Positions 27,661-37,100 of a DNA stretch of 37,350 nt are shown here, in pieces. This DNA comes from Myxococcales bacterium (GTDB taxonomy: Bacteria; Myxococcota_A; UBA9042; UBA3505): NCBI GenBank assembly GCA_002728755.1, contig PBVT01000123.1, positions 64,538 through 101,887 on the forward strand, given 5' to 3'. The notes under the pieces were generated by a model. It was not told the origin of the DNA. It made no database searches and worked only from the letters and a program-made list of their open reading frames with translations. Made by a program: the position numbers and the translations under genes. Within the stretch, counting starts at the first letter, position 1; each line of letters starts with the position of its first letter.

Positions 27661-28497
27661 TTATTCGCGATTCGTCTCGTCGGGTTCAGAAGGGTGGTCA
27701 CTCGCCTCGTTGGAGGTCGATATGACCTCATCAATGCTCGACGCTTCGGATTGATTCCGCTTGGCCGCGGACAATCTCGCTTTGATCTCTTCAAAGGAAT
27801 CTCGCGGAGGTTCCTCTTTCGGCGCTCTCGAAGCCCCTCCGGTACGACCCTGTGCGTCGGTTCGAAGACTCTTTTGCAGATAGCTCGCCACGAAGGCCGC
27901 GGCTATACCACCAAAAAAGATGATGACTCCCATGGAGATGCTCGGCTGCATCGATTTCGCATAGCCCTGAAACAGGGCCGCCTCTTCCGGCCCCATCAAC
28001 GCGTCGTAACCTGGGAAAAACCATCCCCCCCAGGCGTTGGGGCCGAACTTCAAGAAGATCACCCCGAGCAGCACCATGATCCAGGCGTCTGTTTGCGCCA
28101 ACCGAAGAAGAACACGGCCCTCCCGCTCGCGTGATTGTAGAATAAAGAACGCGGCAAAACCCCAGATAAGTACCGCAATCAGACCCACAAAGAACACCAG
28201 ACTTCCCAGCAGATCCCAGCGCTTCAGAAGTCGAACCCAATCGTTAATATGTTTGGTTTGCTGTGCAGCAATCTCCGGATTGGACGAGCGAAGAGATTCC
28301 TCCTGGGCAAACATATTCGCGACCATCTCCAACTCGTCTGCCACCTGGCCATAGGAGACCGACTGACCACTCATCGTCGCGTCCCGTAGGCCAAGATGAA
28401 ACATCCCGGCCGTGTACCAACGTTCGGAGAACAGGCCAAAGCCCACGCATAGAGCCGCCAACGCAAATAGAAACCCACATAGCGACCGTTGATTCAT
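27661..28497 (-). CDS. Unknown four-helix membrane protein
   Basis: 278 residues, not recognised. Hydrophobic segments lie at about 7-23, 97-120, 138-151 and 187-207, so four membrane helices are likely. A roughly 70-residue soluble loop follows the first helix. After the last helix comes a polar, charged tail (SFEEIKARLSAAKRNQSEA) rich in Glu, Lys and Ser, probably cytoplasmic. The coding frame is sound: it is long, begins at an ATG and ends near the cyclophilin promoter region. It is divergent from the aminotransferase gene with 96 bp between. No catalytic motif was seen. Confidence 0.8.
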   Translation of the reverse strand: MNQRSLCGFLFALAALCVGFGLFSERWYTAGMFHLGLRDATMSGQSVSYGQVADELEMVANMFAQEESLRSSNPEIAAQQTKHINDWVRLLKRWDLLGSLVFFVGLIAVLIWGFAAFFILQSREREGRVLLRLAQTDAWIMVLLGVIFLKFGPNAWGGWFFPGYDALMGPEEAALFQGYAKSMQPSISMGVIIFFGGIAAAFVASYLQKSLRTDAQGRTGGASRAPKEEPPRDSFEEIKARLSAAKRNQSEASSIDEVISTSNEASDHPSEPDETNRE

Positions 28498-28593
28498 TGG
28501 CTCTCCTCGAGAGTCGCAAGTATCGATGCCACCCGACTAGACTGTCAAACCTCATTGGTGGTAATTTTGAGCGAAAGTAGAGAAGGACGATTC

Positions 28594-29877
28594 ATGGCCC
28601 CGAAAGCGGATTTGAATCCCAATGTTTCCGGGTTGACCCCCTCGGCGACTGTCGCCATTAACGAGCGTAGTAATGCCCTACGCAGCGAAGGGATGGACAT
28701 CTTCAAGCTCGGACTTGGGCAATCCCCCTTTCCGGTCCCAGACAGTGTGGTACAGCGACTGCAGGACTGCGCCCACGAAAAAGACTATCTGCCCGTAGCC
28801 GGTCTCTTGGAGTTACGCCAGGCTGTGGCCAACTACCATCAGCGGCGCGCAGGAGTCCCCTATACCGCCGACCAGGTCATCGTTGGACCGGGCTCGAAAG
28901 AGTTGATGTTTCTATTGCAATTGGTCTTCCCTGGCGAGCTGCTCCTGCCAGCGCCCATGTGGGTATCCTATGAGCCCCAGGCGCATATCCTTGGCCGTTC
29001 GGCCACCTGCCTCCATACCAGCGCCGACCAACGCTGGCGGTTGCAACCCAAACAGCTGGAAGAGCACTGCAAAAAAGATCCTTCGCGCCCCCGACTTCTC
29101 TTTCTCACCTATCCGAATAACCCCACCGGAACGAGCTATACGGCCGATGAGCTGACGGAGCTGGCCACGATCGCGCGTCGCTATAATATAATTGTGATGT
29201 CCGACGAGATCTACGGAGAGCTCGACCATGGCGGTACGTATCGAACGATCGCCTCCAGCTATCCCGAAGGAACGATCTCCAGTTCGGGTTTGAGCAAATG
29301 GTGCGGTGCCGGAGGCTGGCGTTTAGGAACCTTCGTGGTGCCCGAACAACTCAACACCATTCGAGACGCCATTGTGGCGGTGGCCAGTGAGACCTTTACA
29401 TCCACAAGCGCGCCGATCCAATACGCGGCAGTGCGCGCCTTTGAGGGGGGTGACGATATCGACGCCTACCTCGTGCAGAGTCGACGAATCCTACAGGCCC
29501 TTGGGAATTGGATTCATACGCGACTCGGGCAGGCCGATGTTATGACCGTCGCCCCGGAAGGTGGTTTCTACCTCTTTGCCGACTTCACGGCGCATACCGA
29601 AAGCCTCCACGCCAGAGGGATTACGACCGGGGCCGAGCTCTGTGAACGACTTTTACAAGAGACCGGTGTAGCCATTCTGCCCGGCTCCTGTTTTGGACAA
29701 GGGGAGACCAGCCTGACGACCCGACTCTCCTACGTTAATTTCGATGGAGCCGCCGCCCTCGCGTCGGCGGCAGGCGTTCCGGAGCATACCGAGCTCGATG
29801 AGCGCTGGCTAAGCCAGTTCTGCAACCGAACCCTTCGGGCAACGGAGCGTCTCTGTGCATGGGTTCAGCAGGCCTGA
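28594..29877 (+). CDS. Class I/II PLP-dependent aminotransferase
   Basis: 427 residues. ATG 28594 is chosen: AGAAGGA lies just upstream and MAPKADLNPNVSGLTPSATV fits the AspC-like N-terminus; the frame is open another 35 codons upstream. PLP features: NNPTGTSYTADELTELA, VMSDEIYGELDHGG (Asp binding the pyridine N, then Tyr) and the Schiff-base Lys in SSSGLSKWCGAGGWRLG. It probably transfers amino groups among aspartate- or aromatic-type substrates. Substrate cannot be assigned from the sequence alone. It is a stand-alone gene. Confidence 0.9.
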   Translation: MAPKADLNPNVSGLTPSATVAINERSNALRSEGMDIFKLGLGQSPFPVPDSVVQRLQDCAHEKDYLPVAGLLELRQAVANYHQRRAGVPYTADQVIVGPGSKELMFLLQLVFPGELLLPAPMWVSYEPQAHILGRSATCLHTSADQRWRLQPKQLEEHCKKDPSRPRLLFLTYPNNPTGTSYTADELTELATIARRYNIIVMSDEIYGELDHGGTYRTIASSYPEGTISSSGLSKWCGAGGWRLGTFVVPEQLNTIRDAIVAVASETFTSTSAPIQYAAVRAFEGGDDIDAYLVQSRRILQALGNWIHTRLGQADVMTVAPEGGFYLFADFTAHTESLHARGITTGAELCERLLQETGVAILPGSCFGQGETSLTTRLSYVNFDGAAALASAAGVPEHTELDERWLSQFCNRTLRATERLCAWVQQA

Positions 29878-29948
29878 AAATCGCTGCCCGCAACCACGAA
29901 ACCACGGAACGGGTCGTCCTACCTGTACAATACCGTCGCATGATTCAC

Positions 29949-30602
29949 CTAGCTCGATGGTAGGGCGCGTCGCATCTGCTCCGCCTGCCCGATAAAGCGT
30001 TTCTTGGCGCCACGATCCATCCAGCCCAGCTTGGCCACCAGGCTATATAGATTGGAGATCTCGCGTTCACAGCCCAGCTCTTTACGAAGAGACCGTTCTG
30101 TTGCCCGAAGTTCTTCAAGGCTCGCTCGCAACCGCTCCACTTCCTGCTCCATCGTTTCCAGCTTCTGCGTAGCGGCGTCTCGTTCCGACACCGCTCGTTC
30201 GCGGGCAACGGCCATAACACGCAACTCGTCGTGGAGATACTCAATTCGGTCGAGAACATCACCGTTCGTCCGAGGATCGGCCTCACCGCTTTGTTTTGTG
30301 GCGGTTTTTTTCTTTTCTACCGATTCCGAACGCTTCTGGATCGGCTCCACTTCAAAATCAGAATCTTGCAGAAGGATTTCGGAAGTGTTTTCCAGAACCA
30401 TTTCAGCAATATCTTCATCAAATTCAGTAGGGTTCGGTATGACGATCGGCATGGTATCGCCCATTGCCGTACGCACCCAGACACGACCATTCATCTCTCG
30501 TCGCTCGAGTTGGCCACGCTGGATCATATTGTAGATGGTGCGCTCGGTGACAGATAGGCGATGTGCCATTTCGCCGGGGCGGCACCAGGTAGACTCAATC
30601 AT
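29949..30602 (-). CDS. HTH / coiled-coil DNA-binding protein
   Basis: 217 residues, probably a small regulator or scaffold. Residues about 7-45 are a helix-turn-helix of the MerR/excisionase type (CRPGEMAHRLSVTERTIYNM, then a wing NGRVWVR). Residues 55-110 are acidic and polar. Residues about 114-180 form a long coiled coil (LDRIEYLHDELRVM and QKLETMEQEVERLRASLEEL), suggesting a dimer. The C-terminus is a short basic stretch (GAKKRFIGQAEQMRRAL). AGAGGA lies 6 nt before the ATG. The gene is divergent from a peptidase gene, and the 200 bp between carry matching 16-bp palindromes, which suggests autoregulation. Family name not recognised. Confidence 0.82.
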   Translation of the reverse strand: MIESTWCRPGEMAHRLSVTERTIYNMIQRGQLERREMNGRVWVRTAMGDTMPIVIPNPTEFDEDIAEMVLENTSEILLQDSDFEVEPIQKRSESVEKKKTATKQSGEADPRTNGDVLDRIEYLHDELRVMAVARERAVSERDAATQKLETMEQEVERLRASLEELRATERSLRKELGCEREISNLYSLVAKLGWMDRGAKKRFIGQAEQMRRALPSS

Positions 30603-30625
30603 TGCTGTCCTCTTCTTTCCACATC

Positions 30626-30650
30626 TTCAGAACCTTCTGAACCTTCTGAA
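30626..30650. promoter_or_regulatory. Palindromic operator candidate near the HTH gene (site 1 with extra half-site)
   Basis: TTCAGAA-CC-TTCTGAA (30626-30641) is a perfect inverted repeat, immediately followed by another CC-TTCTGAA (half-site 30644-30650). It lies 24 bp upstream of the regulator's start codon, where a bound repressor would block its expression. A further TTCTGAA half-site is at 30691-30697. Confidence 0.6.
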
Positions 30651-30706
30651 AAACGCCCGTTGACGCTTCATATCGGTACATTGATGGTCGTTCTGAAACC
30701 CAGACG

Positions 30707-30721
30707 GGTCAAAAAATGACC
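30707..30721. repeat. Short inverted repeat GGTCA-n5-TGACC
   Basis: Two 5-bp arms flank five A in the middle of the divergent region, between the two 16-bp palindromes. It could be part of an operator or a coincidence. Confidence 0.35.
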
Positions 30722-30729
30722 GTTCTTTT

Positions 30730-30745
30730 TTCAGAAGCCTCTGAA
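30730..30745. promoter_or_regulatory. Palindromic operator candidate (site 2) on the peptidase side
   Basis: TTCAGAAGCCTCTGAA differs from site 1 at only two central positions and keeps the outer TTCAGA/TCTGAA arms. It lies 57 bp before the peptidase ATG. Two near-identical 16-mers 104 bp apart in a 200-bp divergent region point to one protein binding both. Confidence 0.6.
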
Positions 30746-30802
30746 ATATGGAGTGCAGCGCAGAAATAGGACTCCTACAGCTATCGATGCTAATGTCCGC
30801 GG

Positions 30803-32185
30803 ATGCGATCGTTCGTCCAAAGGGTTTTTTGTGCGCTGCTGGTGTTGGCCGGCGGAGCTGAGGTGTCGGCGCAGGAGGTGATCCCTCCGGTCCCCCACGA
30901 AGTCCGCGCCGACCTGAGCACAGCGGAGAAGGCGCAGCTCAATACCATCCTCAACGACTACCGGGTCTGGTTGTCCCAACGAGGATCGCCCCAGCTGGTA
31001 CAAATGACCCATCGTCCGCCACGGATTATTCTCTATCGAGACCAGGCCGAATACGCGAAGGCCACCCGCGAGACGGCCAGCGAGCTGGCAGCCAATGGTG
31101 GCTTCTACGACGGCGCAAAGAACTCCATCTTCAGCTTTACGGCTGGTAATAGCCTACAGCTTGTCTTTCATGAATACGCCCACGCGATGATGGGGGCTCG
31201 TTTTCAGGACCCCCTCTTTCGTCGATACCAGAAACCGGGCTGGCCCATCTGGCTCGAAGAGGGGATGGCCGAATATTTCGCCGCCGTGGAGGTGCGAGAG
31301 GGTGGCCGTGGTACACACGTGGTACGCCAACCGACTCTGAAGTTCGGAACCCTTCTCTCCGACGAGGGGGAGGTGCAGATCCCCATCCCCTTGTCGCGAC
31401 TCTTAAGCGCCGATAATTCGGCCTACCGTGGCAACGACACCTATTATGCGACGGCCCACGCGCTGGTGGCTGTGCTCATGCAGGACCCGAACCTGATGCA
31501 TATGGTGGTGTCCGATCTGCAACGGCAGAAGTCTCCACGAAAAATCATCCGCACCCTGGTGGCTACGGCCGGTGGACTGGACCATCTAGAACAGCGGCTG
31601 CGGGCCTATGTGAGGGAACAGTTGAGCATATTCTGGCATGGGGCCCGCACCTATGGAGGCGTGCAGGATTCCGTCTGGAATTGGATCCGAACACAGCCCG
31701 ATGGTTTCAAGCTCAACCAGGGGATCGAGCTACGCGCCAGCTCTGCGGGGCCCAACCTCGTCGTGCGCCATATACCGCCCATCTCCAATCTGACACTCCA
31801 GACGGTCTGTAATGTGGAGAGGGGAACGCTGGTACTCAAACTGGCCCGCAAGAGCCAGGATGTGAACCGTCGTGCATTGACCCTGACCCTTGATGCTCGG
31901 TCCCTTCATGTGCATATCCCCGATGTGGTCCCGGGAGGAAAGAACCTCAAGGTGCCCCTTCCCGCGTCGTCGAGTCCGGACTCCCTGGTTCTGGAGATCA
32001 GCACCAACGAAAGAGGGGGCTCGGTTCGGGTCGACGGACACCATCTACTGGGCTTCTCCCCTACCCTTGGTCCGGTGGCGGTCTTTGCCCTCGGAACCAA
32101 CCGGGGTGTGGTACGTACGAAACCCATTGTCATCGCCCCGGATTCGGGTATGCTGCCAGGCGGACCGGCACCCCAGGTGCCGTAA
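30803..32185 (+). CDS. Exported HEXXH metallopeptidase (peptidase MA-like)
   Basis: 460 residues. It has a signal peptide (MRSFVQRVFCALLVLAGGAE, cleavage near VSAQE). A zinc metallopeptidase motif HEYAH lies at 123-127, followed by WPIWLEEGMAEYF (third ligand Glu at about 152-153), the gluzincin arrangement of peptidase MA/DUF1570 proteins. Residues about 320-450 look like a beta-rich C-terminal domain of unknown function. No strong ribosome binding site is seen before ATG 30803. It is 18 bp upstream of holA and probably co-transcribed with it. The substrate is unknown; a periplasmic or surface role is inferred from the signal peptide. Confidence 0.85.
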   Translation: MRSFVQRVFCALLVLAGGAEVSAQEVIPPVPHEVRADLSTAEKAQLNTILNDYRVWLSQRGSPQLVQMTHRPPRIILYRDQAEYAKATRETASELAANGGFYDGAKNSIFSFTAGNSLQLVFHEYAHAMMGARFQDPLFRRYQKPGWPIWLEEGMAEYFAAVEVREGGRGTHVVRQPTLKFGTLLSDEGEVQIPIPLSRLLSADNSAYRGNDTYYATAHALVAVLMQDPNLMHMVVSDLQRQKSPRKIIRTLVATAGGLDHLEQRLRAYVREQLSIFWHGARTYGGVQDSVWNWIRTQPDGFKLNQGIELRASSAGPNLVVRHIPPISNLTLQTVCNVERGTLVLKLARKSQDVNRRALTLTLDARSLHVHIPDVVPGGKNLKVPLPASSSPDSLVLEISTNERGGSVRVDGHHLLGFSPTLGPVAVFALGTNRGVVRTKPIVIAPDSGMLPGGPAPQVP

Positions 32186-32203
32186 TCAGAACGGCTCGCG
32201 CAC

Positions 32204-33262
32204 ATGCCCCAACACATCGACGAAATCCTCGCCGACATCCAGGCCGGAAAAAAGGCCTCGATGTACGTATTCACGGCCGTGTCTACGGGTCGTAAGGCCC
32301 TGGAGACCGACGCCTATCTCGCCGATCTCTGGTTGGACCAGCTGGTCACCGCCCTCTTTCCAGATCCCGACGATCGGGCTCTGAATCTGATCTCATTCAA
32401 TGGTAATGGCCGCGATTTCCGAACCGATCCGGTGCTAGAAGAGTTGCGCTCAAGCTCCTTCTTCGGCGGGGGACGGGTTGTGGTGGTGCGTCAGTTCCCG
32501 ACCGTGAAGAAAAAGTCTGGCGGCAAGAAGAAGAAGCAGGGCGACGAGTCGATCTTCGATTCCAGCCTTTTTGCCGACGGGAACGTGCTCATTGTAGCCA
32601 CCCAGACGAGTCTCTCGGCCGCCGATCAGAAGCTCCTGGGCAAACAAGATCATGCCGTAATTATAGATACGACCAGTCCGCCGAGTCGCGATATGGGGGC
32701 GGTGCTCGCGGGGATGGCGCGGCGTAGAGACTGCCGTCTCGAATCCGACGCCAGCCATCTTCTCATGGAATTAATCGGGCCCATCCTGCCGATTCTATGG
32801 ATGGAGATCTGCAAGCTGTCGGATTATATCGGCGACCGGGATGTCATCACGGCGGACGATGTAGCGAACGTATGTGCAGAGACCCGGCAGCACGATGTCT
32901 TCACGGTTATCGACGCCATCGCGGCCCAGGATGCTCGTAAGACCTTCCACGAGCTGGACCGACTCTTCAACCAGCAGGTGCAACCGCTGCAACTGGTGTC
33001 TCTATTATCGATGCAGTTCCGCCGGCTTCTACAGCTTCGTGGAGGGCTCGATCAGGGAATGTCCATGGCCGACGCGGGCCAGGCGGCGGGGTTACCGGCC
33101 TGGTTGGCTCGTAAGATGTCCAACGCGGCCCGCCAATTCTCCACGGCCCGCAGCGCCCATTGCCTGGGTATCCTGCGTTTGACCGATAAAGAGCTTAAGA
33201 CCCTGCGTACCCCACCGCGCCTGGTCTTTGAGAATCAGGTCCTACGACTCCTCGGTCGCTAA
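32204..33262 (+). CDS. holA: DNA polymerase III subunit delta
   Basis: 352 residues, usual size. Recognisable HolA elements are LNLISFNGNG, VVVRQFPTVKKK, LIVATQTSLSAADQKLL, the domain II/III stretch ITADDVANVCAETRQHDVFT, VQPLQLVSLLSMQFRRLLQL and the final FENQVLRLL. It opens the beta clamp within the clamp loader. A Lys/Gly-rich insertion (KKKSGGKKKKQGDE) interrupts the N-terminal domain. The last 37 codons plus stop are repeated 4087 bp downstream at the window end. The copy here is the intact gene; only one synonymous base differs between the repeats. Confidence 0.9.
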   Translation: MPQHIDEILADIQAGKKASMYVFTAVSTGRKALETDAYLADLWLDQLVTALFPDPDDRALNLISFNGNGRDFRTDPVLEELRSSSFFGGGRVVVVRQFPTVKKKSGGKKKKQGDESIFDSSLFADGNVLIVATQTSLSAADQKLLGKQDHAVIIDTTSPPSRDMGAVLAGMARRRDCRLESDASHLLMELIGPILPILWMEICKLSDYIGDRDVITADDVANVCAETRQHDVFTVIDAIAAQDARKTFHELDRLFNQQVQPLQLVSLLSMQFRRLLQLRGGLDQGMSMADAGQAAGLPAWLARKMSNAARQFSTARSAHCLGILRLTDKELKTLRTPPRLVFENQVLRLLGR

Positions 33263-33263
33263 G
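33149..33263 (+). repeat. Direct repeat, left copy (3' end of intact holA)
   Basis: 115 bp, matching 37236-37350 at an offset of 4087 bp with a single mismatch (T at 33196 versus C at 37283, a silent Leu change). It covers codons 316-352 and the stop of holA plus one base. Homology stops abruptly at the left border (C at 33148, G at 37235). The right border cannot be judged because the window ends within or at the end of the second copy. Confidence 0.93.
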
Positions 33264-33284
33264 AGGGGTTGAGGGCTGATTGGG

Positions 33285-33371
33285 TTAGTCGCAGTTCGCC
33301 TGCGGGGGACTGTCACTGGCAGTGCAGGTACAGCCCTCCAGATTCCCTTCTGTCGTTATATCGCCCTCGCT
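33285..33371 (-). pseudogene. Possible 3' remnant of a Cys-rich coding sequence
   Basis: On the minus strand a frame of 28 codons reads SEGDITTEGNLEGCTC then TASDSPPQANCD and stops at 33285. Its composition (paired Cys, Thr, Asp, Pro) is protein-like and similar in style to the lipoproteins nearby. An in-frame TAG at 33372-33374 and the lack of a start show it is not an intact gene. It lies just inside the left holA repeat, so it may be the stump of a gene cut by recombination. It is short, and chance cannot be excluded. Confidence 0.35.
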
Positions 33372-33426
33372 CTACCGCTTTCTGCAGGATGTGCCCATGT
33401 GAAATCTGGAGTACCGGACGAAACAA

Positions 33427-34002
33427 CTAGGAACAACGGTCGTTGATATGTATCTCCACCGGGATCCAATCTCCCTCGGTTTCACTGGTAGAAAGATGGA
33501 CATATATTGTGTCATTTTGGACGTCCATCGGGTAGTAGCCCACATCGCCCATGTTCGAAGTGAAGACCAGGTACGCGATACCCTGGTCCATCTCTACAGC
33601 CCATTGACCGCTGTCTGAATATTCTTCAGCCTGCCCGTCACAGTTGGAGCCATCCATACCTTCCACCGACACCGAAACACAGGTGTTGTCCACGTACTCG
33701 TATTGGTAGCTCTTATCCGAGCAAAGATAGAGGTCCATGGAGACTCCACCGCTCACGGACGCACTTCCGCTCACGCCACCGGAGAAAGAAGACGCGCTTT
33801 GGTAGACGTAGAGGTGTTTTCCGGCAAAGAAGTCCGTCCAGCTGGCGGCGTCCTGCGCATTGGAGGGAGTCCCGGTGCTCGATGGACTGCTCGGATTGCT
33901 CGGATTTGACGGGTTGTTTGATTCAGCGCCCGTGCCATCAGGATCTGCGCATCCCCCTAAGATCAAGAAGAGTGCTGTACCCAATGTGATGATCACTCTC
34001 AT
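33427..34002 (-). CDS. Small secreted lipoprotein of unknown function
   Basis: 191 residues. It has a lipoprotein signal MRVIITLGTALFLILGGC (lipid Cys 18) followed by a Gly/Asn/Ser linker with NPSNPSNPSSPS repeats, a flexible tether. A globular region of about 140 residues follows with SASSFSGGVSGSASVSGGVS, several Cys (including LCSDKS, NTCVS, SNCDG and the C-terminal DRCS) and aromatic-rich beta segments (QYEYVD, IAYLVFTSNMG). No known domain is recognised. AGGA precedes the ATG. It lies downstream of the beta-helix protein gene on the same strand, separated from it by 121 bp, and inside the holA repeat bracket. Confidence 0.85.
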   Translation of the reverse strand: MRVIITLGTALFLILGGCADPDGTGAESNNPSNPSNPSSPSSTGTPSNAQDAASWTDFFAGKHLYVYQSASSFSGGVSGSASVSGGVSMDLYLCSDKSYQYEYVDNTCVSVSVEGMDGSNCDGQAEEYSDSGQWAVEMDQGIAYLVFTSNMGDVGYYPMDVQNDTIYVHLSTSETEGDWIPVEIHINDRCS

Positions 34003-34123
34003 AATTTCCTCGCTCGCTCGTTATTACCACTCGCCCTGGCCGGGCATGGGCGCCCAAGGCGTCATAATAGGCTGGGTCTCCCCCATTTGTAAAAACTCCA
34101 CAGAGATCTGAACGGGCGAGCGG

Positions 34124-37100
34124 CTAAAAGCCAGCGCCCTCGGAACGATACACTTCGCGCCAAACCCCCGCGGGCCACCACGCATAACCGCCATCGGTAT
34201 CGGTGCAGGCCGGGTCTATCTTTTCGAATAAGAGTGTGATGCTGTCGTTCGGTCCGAGATGAAAATCCAGGCCATTAGCCAGTCTCAAGCAATCATTGTG
34301 GACAAGAATGGCATCACTTTCACCCTCGGCCTCCTTACCCAATATGGTGATTTGGGAACCTAAACGCCCTTTTATTATTTGGGAAAGGACCTCGCCCTGG
34401 GGGAGATAAAAGTAGGTATCACTCTTACCGGACGACCCGAAGGCCGCATGGGCTGCACCAAACTTGTTTTCCATCAAACCAATCGGCACACCCAGTGGGA
34501 CCGCATTGTATATGGTCTTCCAATGCTGGTTACCTTCCAAACGCGTGGGAACTTTACCTTCGATGGGATTCTCTGACGAACTATAAAACGTATTATATTC
34601 AAAAGCGAAAGACCCCTGCCCATTAAAGTTTGTCCAACTGATTTTTTGGGGACCATTATCCGCGCTTCCCCCCAAGGTGTTGTTCCGAAAATGGAATGGG
34701 CCTCCTCCTTTCAAGTTGATGATAGACCAGTCACTAACACCTTCAACGTACTCACATTGCCCTGGGTCCTCACAAACGCCTCCAGTACATCCCAACGCCC
34801 CCACGCAGCTTAAGAGTGAAGGACATTCTGAATTATGATGACATATGGCGCCCGATCCCGAATGAATAGAATCACCATCGATAAAGCCATCTCCGTTCGG
34901 ATCGTTTGCCACCCAGTCAGCAACCTTATTTCCAGACCACCGAACACCTTCAACCACCACCGGAATGTCAGCGCCTCGTTTGTAGATCAAACGACGGGAA
35001 TTTTCGAAATCTCCTCCAGAAATCCGTATATTGTCGCCTCCACCATTGAGCCAGAAATCCGCTACGGAGCTATCACCTCCGTTACCACCAACCCAACGGA
35101 AAGACCCTCCTCGGATGGGATTAGAAGTGGAGCCTGACCATTGGCCGTCTTCGGTCTTAATCGGGAAAGGGACTTCTTGCCCCAACTCAAACTCAACAGG
35201 TGGACCTGTTTTGACGCAGGCCAAGCCTTTACTACACGAGCAGCGAAAAAAGTTATGGGTCTTTGACTGACCGTGCTCGATGCTAAAGCCTACCTTTGTT
35301 ACGTTTGAGACTTGCACATCAAAAATGGTGTTGATGTCATTATTGGAGTCCAACGCGCCCGGGGATATGGGCGTCCAACGAATCCCATAATCAAGTCCTG
35401 GCTTATTTGCGGCAAAAAGTCGCAGGTGTTTGAAGGTGTTTCGTGTCGGCGCAACAATCGTCTCAGGACCATTTTCGGAGATAAAGGCTGCATGTAATGG
35501 TGTGCTGGTTCCACCAGAAACCGTAAAGTTTTCAAAGTGGCACGACCGTGTGTCGCTTAATAAGAACATAGGCGTGCCGTATTGGTGCAGGCCGTGCCAA
35601 GCCAGATTTGTCGTTTCACGACCGGCGCCAAAGATACGGAGGCTGTTCACATTCGCCAAAACCAGTGTTTCGCTAATATCGTATCGACCAGCAGGCATGA
35701 AGATGCTCGCACGGGCATTCACACCACCTTCACGCCCGAACTGGGCCCATTTTATTGCCGCCTTGAATGCTCTGGTGTCTCCTGTTTCCACACATTCAGT
35801 CCAACACCCTTCACACGCTCCCGCGGAAGACCCTTCGACTTCGGGGTTCTTTGGGCATGGCGCCCCTTCATTTCGGGGGTTTGCACCAAACCACAACACG
35901 TTGATCACCCCGCCATGTTGCCGCAGCCATCGTCCGGCACCGCTGTAGCCGTCGGGTATGATGGTCATCCCGCCATCATCGTCCAGAGTTAAATCTACAA
36001 CCCCATTACCATTGAAGTCGTAAATCATAGAATCTCCAGCCATATAATCAGCCTTGGGGGTAAGGTCCCAGCAAAAGGTTCCGCCCCCGCCATCCCCGAT
36101 ACTATGATAGCCCTTCATATAGACACATTTCCCATCCACCAATGTGGGAAAGGCCCGCAAATCAGCCATGGTGTCCACGGTGTTCATCAGGTTGTCGGTG
36201 CTGGCCGCATCCACCAGGGCGCAGGTCCAGGTTTCGCCGTTCCACTGAGGAACCTGGCCTGGGCCGCAGGCACCAGAGAGCACAGCCAGAGCGTCGTTGT
36301 CTCCATCAGCAAGATCGGCGGGCAGACCGTTAATCGCGATCGGGTCAAGACTGGCCACCAGCACGTCAAGAGCCGCTGAACAAACCCAATTTAACCCATT
36401 CCATTGGACGATCTCTCCGGCTGCACAGAGGAGGTTGGAGAGAAGATCCGTGTTGGCATCATTAGCACAAGACCACACAGTGCCGTTCCATTTGGGAACT
36501 TCCCCAACCACACAGTTCAAACCGGTGAGAGTGTCTGTATTAGGTATGCTGCTGCACACCCAGGTGCTGCCGTCCCACTTCAGGATCTCATCGAGTGCGC
36601 ACACCATACCGGCAAGGGTATGGTTGTCGCCAGCGACATACCCGAGACTCTCCAGAATATCCCCTAAGCCTGCCTCGGTGATAAAGTCGATTGTATCATC
36701 CACCTGGACGAAGTTTTCAGCCGGTTGGCCACCGAGGGTGACGGCGTTCTCGGATTCGACGGCCCGTTCGGCCAGATCGGCCCGCATGGCGTAGGGAACG
36801 GAGACCACCCGTTGGCGTGGTGCCAGGGGGGCGAGATCGTTGATTTGGATTTCAAGCCAGCGGCTGCCGTCGAGGAGGTCGGCGTCGAGCGGTTGTTCGG
36901 AGCCCAGCTCAACCCGGAAGACCCCATTTGCTACGTCGATGCCCGAATGGGTCTCGGTCCATAAGACCTCACCGCCCACCACATCTTCGTAAAGGGAGAA
37001 TTTGAAGGCGTAGGGCGTGAGACACCCCTGGCAATCGATGGGGGTCCCCAGAACATCGGTCAGATAACCCTGGTACTCCAATCGGGTCGGCACCGCCGCC

